NCBI GenBank assembly: GCA_024643485.1
Contig: JAHEMU010000123.1
Coordinates: 1 to 7,496 of the forward strand
DNA length: 7,496 nucleotides
Source of the DNA: Cytophagales bacterium
GTDB taxonomy: Bacteria > Bacteroidota > Bacteroidia > Cytophagales > Cyclobacteriaceae
Reading direction: 5' to 3'
The position numbers were made by a program, and so were the translations under genes. Below, in pieces: positions 1-5,686 of this stretch (position 1 is the first letter of the stretch; every line of letters begins with the position of its first letter). The notes beneath the pieces are model-generated. The model worked only from the letters and a program-made list of their open reading frames with translations. It searched no databases and had not been told where the DNA came from.

Positions 1-360
1 CCCTTTTTCTATTGCTTCGATTTGAACTTTTGCCCCTGTCCCTCCGTATATTGACAAAATTCGTAAGTCCGTATATTTTGATAAAGCTTCGGACATCGCT
101 TGAATTTGAATAGCCAACTCTCGGGTAGGGGTAAGGATTAACGCCCTAGGGCCTGGATCCTGTGCGAAACGTAACTTCATTAATATTGGAATGACAAAAG
201 CGGCTGTTTTACCTGTTCCAGTTTGAGCAATCCCCAGTATATCTTGACCAGCCATTGCCCTTGGAATGGCTTTTTCCTGTATGGGAGTTGGTGTTTCAAG
301 TCCTAAATCAGCTATTGCTGAATACAATTGTTTGTTAAGTTTAAATTGGTCAAATCCCAT
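1..360 (-). CDS. DEAD-box ATP-dependent RNA helicase, N-terminal part (RhlE-like), cut by window edge
   Basis: The reverse strand from an ATG at 360 stays open for 120 codons to the window edge, so only the first half of RecA-like domain 1 is visible. Seen in the translation: a Q motif around residues 22-33 (TPTPIQEKAIP, Q28), motif I / Walker A AQTGTGKT at 45-52, motif Ia PTREL at 78-82, and a GG pair at 106-107 (motif Ib region). The DEAD box, the SAT motif and domain 2 lie off the window. Proteins of this family unwind short RNA duplexes with ATP in the cytoplasm, in ribosome assembly, mRNA decay or cold adaptation. The first six residues resemble RhlE-type starts, but the subfamily cannot be fixed without the C-terminus. 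The gene lies 69 bp downstream of the GGT-family gene on the same strand and has its own promoter-like box immediately before the start. Confidence 0.95.
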   Translation of the reverse strand, partial: MGFDQFKLNKQLYSAIADLGLETPTPIQEKAIPRAMAGQDILGIAQTGTGKTAAFVIPILMKLRFAQDPGPRALILTPTRELAIQIQAMSEALSKYTDLRILSIYGGTGAKVQIEAIEKG

Positions 361-364
361 GGGG

Positions 365-372
365 CAAATATA
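365..372 (-). promoter_or_regulatory. Bacteroidota-type -7 box (TATATTTG) directly before the helicase start
   Basis: Read on the minus strand, TATATTTG matches the Bacteroidota sigma-A -7 consensus TAnnTTTG exactly. Only four bases separate it from the helicase ATG, so a transcript starting about 6-8 bases downstream would be leaderless or nearly so. I see no TTG at the usual -33 distance, so this rests on one half of the promoter. If real, it lets the helicase be transcribed independently of the GGT-family gene upstream. Confidence 0.42.
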
Positions 373-399
373 GTTAGAAATTAGCGAAGACGAGCATTA

Positions 400-422
400 C
401 CAACGTGTTGAGTAAATGTTGG
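400..422. repeat. Small inverted repeat between the GGT-family and helicase genes
   Basis: CCAAC at 400-404 pairs with GTTGG at 418-422, leaving a 13-base loop. A nested alternative, CAAC-GT-GTTG, sits at 401-410. It lies just past the stop codon of the GGT-family gene, where a terminator could be, but no U-tract follows on the minus strand and the stem is short. It may be chance or a weak attenuator. Confidence 0.2.
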
Positions 423-429
423 GCTGTAC

Positions 430-2274
430 TTACCATCCAATTCCATAATCCTCACCGTAATTTGATGACCCTCCCCAAAACGAATTATTAATTCGATCAA
501 AAAATATCGCATTAATCGGTCCAGAAGTGCGGTCTTTCACATGAATTTTATATCCCATTTCTGACAATTTATTTCTAGTATATCCCGAAACATCCGAGTT
601 TAAATCAATTTCTCCAGGGCTCGATTTATGGTCGCCGAAACTATTAATTAACTGGTAGGAGTTAAAATTTGCGGCTTCTACAGCTTGTTGGGTGGTCATG
701 CCAAATTCAACTACATTCAGAAAAAATTGCAGTAAATTTTGATCTTGTGTATCTCCTCCCTGTACTGCGAACGACAAAAAAGGTTTTCCCTCCTTTAGCG
801 CCAACGAAGGAGTAAGGGTAGCCCTGGGTCTTTTTCCCGGTTCCACTACATTAAAAGGATTTTCTTCAGGAGTAAGCACAAAACTTTGCATCCGTTGACT
901 CAAACCCACACCTGTTGTTCCTGCAATCACAGCCGGCACCCATCCTCCACTTGGAGTCACAGAAACGACCCAACCCTCTTCATCAGCCGTCTGAATCGAG
1001 GTGGTACCTGCGAGGTAAGCGTTTTGATATGCATCTGATTGAGTATTTACTTTCTCCATTGCCGAAACCTGATTTCCCCATTTTTCCAAATAATTTTTAA
1101 ATGGATTTACACCACCTTGAAACGGATATGGATCACCAGGCTTGATATTTGGATTATTTCTTTCCGCATTTATTTCTTTCATTCTAAGTTTAGCATAGTC
1201 CTTTGAAAGCAACCCTTTCATTGGCTCTTCTGGTCCAAAATACGGATCTCCATAATAAAAATCGCGATCAGCAAATGATAAACTCATGGCCTGGTAAACC
1301 GTATTGATATATTGTACAGAATTATATCCCATGGATTTGAGATCAAAATTTTCTAAAATATTCAGGGCTTGTAACATCACCGGGCCTTGGACCCATGACT
1401 GTAATTTATATACATCGATACCCTTGTAATTTGTATGGGAAGGCTCCTCCACATAAACCTTCCAATTTGCTAAATCATTCTTGGTAATCAGTCCGCCTTG
1501 CTCTTGTACCCCTTTCACAAAATCATCTGCAATATCGCCCTTGTAAAACCGGTCATAAGCTGCATATATCGCTTCTTTCCTTGATTTTTTCTTTTTAAGG
1601 GCTTGCTCTTCTGCCTGCACTAACTTTTGAAGCGTTTTGTATAAATCCTCCTGAACGAAAATTTGACCTGGATTTGGTGCCTCGAAATCTTTTCCTTCAT
1701 TTACAAGAAATACTTTTTTAGAATAAGGCCAGGTTCGAATTTCCTCTTTGTTATTTTCAATTTGCTTGGCCGTTTGTGCTTCCATTGGATACCCCAATGC
1801 CATTTCCATTGCAGGAGCCAATACTTGTTTTAAACTCATCGTTCCATATTCTGCCAACATAGTAAGCAAGCCACCAGGAGTTCCGGGGGTAACAGCCGCC
1901 AATGGACCGGTTGCTGGAGGAAAATTCATTCCTTTATCTTGAAAAAATTCCGATGTCGCTCCGGTTGGGGCCACCCCTAACGCATTGATCGCGATGACTT
2001 TTCCTGTCTTTGGATTATAAATTAAGGCTTGAGTTTCTCCTCCCCAGCTCAAAACATCCCACATGGTTGCTGTAGCGGCAAGCATAGCACAAGCGGCATC
2101 AACCGCATTTCCTCCTTGAGTGAATATCATCGCGCCAGCTGTAGCCCCCAATGGTTTTCCCGTAATTGCCATCCAATGCTTACCGTGTAGAGGGGGTTTT
2201 TGTGTGTTTTGTGCAATTGAAATTGAGCTAATCAAAACTAAAATTCCAACAAAAAAAGTAGCTACTTTCCTCAT
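430..2274 (-). CDS. Secreted gamma-glutamyltransferase-family Ntn hydrolase with altered substrate pocket
   Basis: A 614-residue protein of the GGT family, whose precursors cleave themselves into large and small subunits; the new N-terminal Thr attacks gamma-glutamyl amides such as glutathione. Seen here: a signal peptide (MRK, hydrophobic 4-20, likely cut after A21), so probably periplasmic; the GGNAVDAA motif near 54-61; PGTPGG near 130-135; the AFADRD-like SFADRDFYYGDP near 333-344; and the subunit junction AG-TTS with the predicted nucleophile T424. The Gly-Gly oxyanion motif is at 506-507. Length is normal. Compared with E. coli GGT as I recall it, Arg114, Asp433 and Ser462-Ser463 correspond here to Leu99, Gln463 and Ala485-Thr486, so classical glutathione activity is doubtful. 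I chose the ATG at 2274 because the signal peptide starts there; a TTG at 2295 would add seven residues. It is transcribed divergently from the PLP-enzyme operon. Confidence 0.9.
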   Translation of the reverse strand: MRKVATFFVGILVLISSISIAQNTQKPPLHGKHWMAITGKPLGATAGAMIFTQGGNAVDAACAMLAATATMWDVLSWGGETQALIYNPKTGKVIAINALGVAPTGATSEFFQDKGMNFPPATGPLAAVTPGTPGGLLTMLAEYGTMSLKQVLAPAMEMALGYPMEAQTAKQIENNKEEIRTWPYSKKVFLVNEGKDFEAPNPGQIFVQEDLYKTLQKLVQAEEQALKKKKSRKEAIYAAYDRFYKGDIADDFVKGVQEQGGLITKNDLANWKVYVEEPSHTNYKGIDVYKLQSWVQGPVMLQALNILENFDLKSMGYNSVQYINTVYQAMSLSFADRDFYYGDPYFGPEEPMKGLLSKDYAKLRMKEINAERNNPNIKPGDPYPFQGGVNPFKNYLEKWGNQVSAMEKVNTQSDAYQNAYLAGTTSIQTADEEGWVVSVTPSGGWVPAVIAGTTGVGLSQRMQSFVLTPEENPFNVVEPGKRPRATLTPSLALKEGKPFLSFAVQGGDTQDQNLLQFFLNVVEFGMTTQQAVEAANFNSYQLINSFGDHKSSPGEIDLNSDVSGYTRNKLSEMGYKIHVKDRTSGPINAIFFDRINNSFWGGSSNYGEDYGIGW

Positions 2275-2478
2275 AATAATCCAATATTGTTTCAATTAAA
2301 GGTAGTGAGAAATAAGCAAAATACAAGTCTATTTTACGGTTTGAAACTTCAGTCCAATTTTCATTGGAGTAAGAATATTTATCTGATTATAAAACCCATA
2401 ATTTATAGGCTACCGTAATTACAATTCTCAAATATTAAATGTAAATTAAAGCAATGTTTCATTTTAAAGATCCAAAAC
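2275..2478. promoter_or_regulatory. Divergent intergenic region between the GGT-family gene and the PLP-enzyme operon
   Basis: This 204-bp AT-rich stretch must hold the promoters of two divergent transcripts. I found no exact TAnnTTTG on either strand. The nearest plus-strand match is TACGGTTTG at 2335-2343, which has a three-base spacer, and the nearest minus-strand match (GCAAAATA on plus, about 2316-2323) is one base too short. It contains a hairpin-like repeat at 2353-2368 and the 8-bp palindrome GTAATTAC at 2415-2422. No ORF or RNA gene is apparent. That it is a promoter region follows from gene orientation alone. Confidence 0.5.
2353..2368. repeat. Perfect 6-bp inverted repeat, possible operator
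   Basis: TCCAAT at 2353-2358 and ATTGGA at 2363-2368 are perfect inverted arms around TTTC. The element lies about 80 bp from the GGT-family start and 110 bp from the PLP-enzyme start, so a regulator bound there could affect both divergent genes. No poly-T tract follows, so it is not a convincing terminator. An arm this short in AT-rich DNA can arise by chance. Confidence 0.25.
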
Positions 2479-3696
2479 ATGCCATCATCCTCATTTCAAT
2501 TTAGAGAACATTTTCCCTCGCTAACAAACCCTATTTACCATGATCATATTTATTTAGATGGCCCTGGTGGAACACAAGTACCGAATCAAGTCATTGATGA
2601 AATTGGACATTATTATAAAAACTTTAATGCTAATACCCACGGTTTTTTCCGAAGTTCTATAGAAACCGATGCGGTAATGAATGAGGCTCGTTCAAAGGTG
2701 GCAGCTTTTCTAAACGCAGAGGGTAACCACTGCGTTTCGTTCGGTCAGAACATGACTAGCTTAATGTTTTCACTTTCTCGTGGAATTGCTAGAACTTTAG
2801 AACCGGGAGATGAAATATTAATTACCCAACTAGATCACGAATCAAATCGTGGACCTTGGTTAAAATTAAGAGAATGGGGAATAGAGGTTCGTGAAATAAA
2901 ACTCACTGAAAACGGAACCCTTGATTATAAAGATTTTGAAGAGAAAATCAACGAACGCACCAGGGTGGTAGCAATGGGTTGTGCTTCTAATGCATTCGGA
3001 ACAGTAAATGACATCGCCTTTGCAAGAAAAATAACCTACCAATATGGCTCTCTTTTGGTTTTAGATGCGGTTCATTATGCTCCTCATTTTTCCATTGATG
3101 TACAAGCAATGGGTTGTGATTTCCTATTTTGCAGTGCTTATAAATTTTATGGCCCTCACGTCGGGATAATGTATGCAAAACCTGATTTATTGAATCGTAT
3201 ACCTGTTGATAACCTTCGAACACAAGATCAGATTGCTCCTTATAAAATTGAAACGGGGACTTTAAATCATGCGGCGATCGCAGGGACAAGTGCCGCGATC
3301 GACTTTATTGCTTCTTACGGAAATGGAAAAAATCTTCGTGAACAATTAGTCGATAGTATGGTAAAAATCGGAAAACGAGAGCGAATACTTGGCGAGAAAT
3401 TATACAATGGTTTGCAGTCTATTAAGCAAGTGAATATTGTGGGCCCCGCATTTGGCAAAGGACTTCGGGCCCCCACTATTTCTCTCACTTTTGAAGGGTT
3501 GCGTCCCGAACAGCTTTGCAAAAAATTAGCAGATAGGAATATTTATGTTTGGGATGGTCATTTTTATGCAATAAGAGCTATAGAATGCATGGGTCTGTTT
3601 GAAAAAGGGGGGGTAAGTCGCTTTGGCATATCAGCATATACTACTGAAAAAGAAATCGAACGAGTAATTGAAACAATGAATTTAATCAAAGCATAA
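2479..3696 (+). CDS. Class V aminotransferase fold PLP enzyme, cysteine-desulfurase-like (VC1184 type), no catalytic Cys
   Basis: A 405-residue cytoplasmic fold-type I PLP enzyme, full length. The N-terminus carries the signature of the VC1184 branch of class V aminotransferases (TIGR01976, from memory): LDGPGGTQVP at 26-35, NANTHG at 50-55, NMTS at 91-94 and LDHESN at 118-123 (H120 should stack on the PLP ring). DAVHYAPH at 196-203 supplies D196 for the pyridine nitrogen, and SAYKFYGPH at 219-227 supplies the Schiff-base lysine K222. In SufS the catalytic Cys sits in GHHCAQP; the matching stretch here is GHFYAI at 360-365, with Tyr363 in that place. It is therefore probably not a true desulfurase; the reaction is unknown (lyase, racemase or aminotransferase are possible). 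The start is the ATG at 2479; there is no Shine-Dalgarno, as usual in Bacteroidota. It precedes the deacetylase by 16 bp. Confidence 0.93.
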   Translation: MPSSSFQFREHFPSLTNPIYHDHIYLDGPGGTQVPNQVIDEIGHYYKNFNANTHGFFRSSIETDAVMNEARSKVAAFLNAEGNHCVSFGQNMTSLMFSLSRGIARTLEPGDEILITQLDHESNRGPWLKLREWGIEVREIKLTENGTLDYKDFEEKINERTRVVAMGCASNAFGTVNDIAFARKITYQYGSLLVLDAVHYAPHFSIDVQAMGCDFLFCSAYKFYGPHVGIMYAKPDLLNRIPVDNLRTQDQIAPYKIETGTLNHAAIAGTSAAIDFIASYGNGKNLREQLVDSMVKIGKRERILGEKLYNGLQSIKQVNIVGPAFGKGLRAPTISLTFEGLRPEQLCKKLADRNIYVWDGHFYAIRAIECMGLFEKGGVSRFGISAYTTEKEIERVIETMNLIKA

Positions 3697-3712
3697 TCTC
3701 ATCACTGATAAA

Positions 3713-5038
3713 ATGAAATACTTTTTGATAATCCCTTTTTTCAGCTTGGCCTTGTTCAATTGTTCCACAAAAAACGATCCTAATTACGATGCAAGCACTA
3801 CGATTGTCAAGTGGCAAAACGATAAAAAATCAGCAGTAACAATTAGTTTTGATGACGGATTAATTAACCAATTTACTTCTACAATTCCGGTTTTAAATCA
3901 ACTTCAACTTCCAGCTACCTTTTATGTTATCACAGGCAAAATTCCCGGTGCGGGTAAGCCTAAGTTTATTGGAAGGCCATTAGCTGACATTTTAAAAGAA
4001 TCTGTTTCTCCCACTACTTCAGAAAATTTTTTCGAGCGTGCTTCTGCTATAGGATTTTATGATGAAGGCCGGGCCATCGGCTATCATACTAGAGCGGGAG
4101 AGTTATTAGAACGCGGTCAAGAAGAGGCGGCAATGAAAGTAATAGATGATGGATTTGAAATCTTGAGAACAGGAAAGCCTTCAAAAATAAACGATATCAT
4201 TTATCATGTGAATGACGTTGATACTACCACTTGGGATGATCTGAAAAAATATATTGCAGATGGGCATGAAATAGGAAGTCATACTGTATCCCACCCTCGC
4301 CTTTCAGTGCTTGATAGTGCAAATATGTTTTATGAATTGATTCAAAGTAAAAATGACATTGAAAGGTATTTAGGAAAAGAAGCTACCTTTTCGGCTGAAT
4401 GTCCTTATGGTACTGAGTATCCTCGGGTAATGGAAGCGGCGCGTTTAGTGTATCCTTCTTTACGAAACCGATTATTCAATGAGGATGTAGAGGAGTTTAA
4501 TAGAGGTAGTCAAGAAATTCCATTAGCTAATACCGAATATATCCAATGGCAACGGGGTATTTTAACTAACACGACCGAAGATGTTATGGAATCATGGGTA
4601 GATTCTAGCCTGGTACATAACAATCGATGGTTGGTTTTAGTCATTCACGGTGTAGATGGTATAGGTTGGGAATCCAAATCAACTCAACAGCTTGAAACGT
4701 ATTTCAAATATATCAAATCGAAAGAAGATCAGGTTTGGGTGGCTACTTTTGCAGATGTAGTGAAATATATCAGAGAAAGGGAAAACGCAAAAGTTGAAAG
4801 TTTCTTTGATAATGGCCAAATTAAAATATCGCTCTCGAGTACACTGGATCCGGAATGGTATCATTTACCCTTAACGTTAAAAACACTGCTTCCTAAGAAT
4901 TGGGAAAAAGCAACAATAACTGACAATGAAACCGGTGAAATTATTTCATCAACCCTAATAAGTTCAGAAAACGAAACGTTTTCGATTGTATACCCTGTCA
5001 TCCCAGGAAAATCAGTAACTATAAAAAAGAGTAATTAA
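3713..5038 (+). CDS. Lipoprotein polysaccharide (NodB-type) deacetylase family protein
   Basis: A 441-residue metal-dependent carbohydrate esterase relative. The N-terminus is a lipoprotein signal (hydrophobic 3-16, then LFNC with C17 as lipid site; Asn at -1 is unusual), so it is likely anchored in the outer or inner membrane. NodB motifs seen: TISFDDG at 43-49 (D47 base, D48 metal), HTVSH at 190-194 (both His for metal), CPYG at 230-233 in place of RxPYG, and LVIHG at 309-313 (H312). About 135 residues separate the first and second motifs, far more than in a compact NodB domain, and residues 90-165 look like a mostly helical insertion. Residues 360-441 look beta-rich and are probably a separate C-terminal domain. 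The substrate is unknown: N-acetyl sugars in peptidoglycan or an external glycan are possible. It starts 16 bp after the PLP enzyme, probably in the same operon. Confidence 0.9.
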   Translation: MKYFLIIPFFSLALFNCSTKNDPNYDASTTIVKWQNDKKSAVTISFDDGLINQFTSTIPVLNQLQLPATFYVITGKIPGAGKPKFIGRPLADILKESVSPTTSENFFERASAIGFYDEGRAIGYHTRAGELLERGQEEAAMKVIDDGFEILRTGKPSKINDIIYHVNDVDTTTWDDLKKYIADGHEIGSHTVSHPRLSVLDSANMFYELIQSKNDIERYLGKEATFSAECPYGTEYPRVMEAARLVYPSLRNRLFNEDVEEFNRGSQEIPLANTEYIQWQRGILTNTTEDVMESWVDSSLVHNNRWLVLVIHGVDGIGWESKSTQQLETYFKYIKSKEDQVWVATFADVVKYIRERENAKVESFFDNGQIKISLSSTLDPEWYHLPLTLKTLLPKNWEKATITDNETGEIISSTLISSENETFSIVYPVIPGKSVTIKKSN

Positions 5039-5041
5039 ATG

Positions 5042-5488
5042 TTATTCTTTCAGTTTTTGAAGACTTACCGAGTTGATACAATACCGCAATTCTGAGGGTG
5101 GCGGGCCGTCTGGAAAAACATGACCTAAATGAGCGTCGCAAATATTACATTGAACTTCAACGCGTATCATTCCAAAGCTATTGTCTTTAATGTATTTAAT
5201 CAAGTTCTCTTCTAATGGTTGAGTGAAACTTGGCCAACCGGTACCTGATTCAAATTTTTCATTAGAATTAAACAGTGGTGTTCCACAACACCTACAGCCG
5301 TATAATCCAGCTTCAAACGAACTACAAAATTCTCCAGTAAACGCACGTTCAGTGCCCTTTTTCCTCGTTACGTAAAATTCCTCCTCCGTAAGTAAGGACT
5401 TCCACTGGTCATCCGTTTTTTCAATTCGAAAAGGAGGAATTGGATTTTCCTTTCCCTTGAATTGAATAATATTTATCCACTTAATCAT
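5042..5488 (-). CDS. msrB: Peptide-methionine (R)-S-oxide reductase MsrB
   Basis: A 148-residue protein with no signal peptide, thus cytoplasmic; it reduces the R form of methionine sulfoxide in proteins using thioredoxin. All family hallmarks are visible: EFYVTRKKGTERAFTGE at 37-53, zinc ligands C65/C68 and C114/C117, GTGWPSF at 82-88, HLGHVFPDGP at 120-129, and the catalytic cysteine C137 in RYCINS. The position that carries a resolving Cys in some MsrBs (SGCGWPSF) is Thr83 here; C55 in GEFCSSFEAG may serve instead. Length is typical of a stand-alone MsrB, with no MsrA fusion. The ATG at 5488 is the only good start. It converges on the deacetylase with stops 3 bp apart and diverges from the SulP gene. 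Confidence 0.97.
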   Translation of the reverse strand: MIKWINIIQFKGKENPIPPFRIEKTDDQWKSLLTEEEFYVTRKKGTERAFTGEFCSSFEAGLYGCRCCGTPLFNSNEKFESGTGWPSFTQPLEENLIKYIKDNSFGMIRVEVQCNICDAHLGHVFPDGPPPSELRYCINSVSLQKLKE

Positions 5489-5526
5489 TCTCCGATAACA
5501 ATTTTTTAGCGTTAATAGTTATCTAA

Positions 5527-5549
5527 AATTGAAATGTTTTAATTCAATT
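5527..5549. repeat. Perfect 7-bp inverted repeat (possible operator) ahead of msrB and the SulP gene
   Basis: AATTGAA at 5527-5533 and TTCAATT at 5543-5549 are perfect inverted arms around a 9-base spacer. The arm spacing, about one and a half helical turns centre to centre, would suit a dimeric regulator. It lies 38 bp upstream of the msrB start and about 60 bp upstream of the SulP -7 box. Function is inferred from position only. Confidence 0.28.
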
Positions 5550-5607
5550 CGCAATCGTTTGTAAGAATTTAGCGTCTTTTTATCCATAATCAGGAATTAT
5601 AAATCCC

Positions 5608-5615
5608 TAATTTTG
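5608..5615 (+). promoter_or_regulatory. Bacteroidota-type -7 box (TAATTTTG) ahead of the SulP gene
   Basis: TAATTTTG matches TAnnTTTG exactly. It predicts a transcript starting near 5621-5623, giving a leader of about 65 bases to the ATG at 5687. The -33 TTG element is not evident at the right distance. If this is the promoter, the alternative TTG start at 5630 would sit only about 8 bases into the transcript, so the box does not by itself decide the start. Confidence 0.35.
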
Positions 5616-5686
5616 TCCATTCATAAAATTTGCCTCAAAAGCAATTCGTACATCATCCGTATTTTTTACATCAGGAAACCTTAACC

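Larger units (their letters stand above)
5489..5686. promoter_or_regulatory. Divergent intergenic region between msrB and the SulP gene
   Basis: This 198-bp AT-rich gap must contain the msrB promoter (minus strand) and the SulP promoter (plus strand). It holds a 7-bp inverted repeat at 5527-5549 and a -7-like box for the SulP gene at 5608-5615. No TAnnTTTG was found on the minus strand ahead of msrB. The reading frame of SulP stays open back to a TTG at 5630, so 5630-5686 could be coding if that start is used. Confidence 0.5.

Noticed and set aside
915..1942. Plus-strand open frames at 915-1100 and 1748-1942
   Set aside because: They lie inside the well-supported GGT-family gene on the opposite strand, have no family features, and are expected shadows.
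3274..3281. GCGATCGC, the cyanobacterial HIP1 octamer
   Set aside because: A single copy inside coding sequence; HIP1 is meaningful only when highly over-represented, and nothing else here is cyanobacterial.
2987..3521. Minus-strand open frames at 2987-3289 and 3315-3521
   Set aside because: Antisense to conserved PLP-enzyme codons, with low-complexity, unrecognisable translations.
4679..4864. Minus-strand open frame within the deacetylase gene
   Set aside because: Short, antisense to a clear gene, no recognisable motif.
5489..5494. GGAG-like Shine-Dalgarno just before the msrB ATG
   Set aside because: Only about one base separates it from the start codon, too close to act as a normal ribosome-binding site, and the other genes in the window lack such sites.
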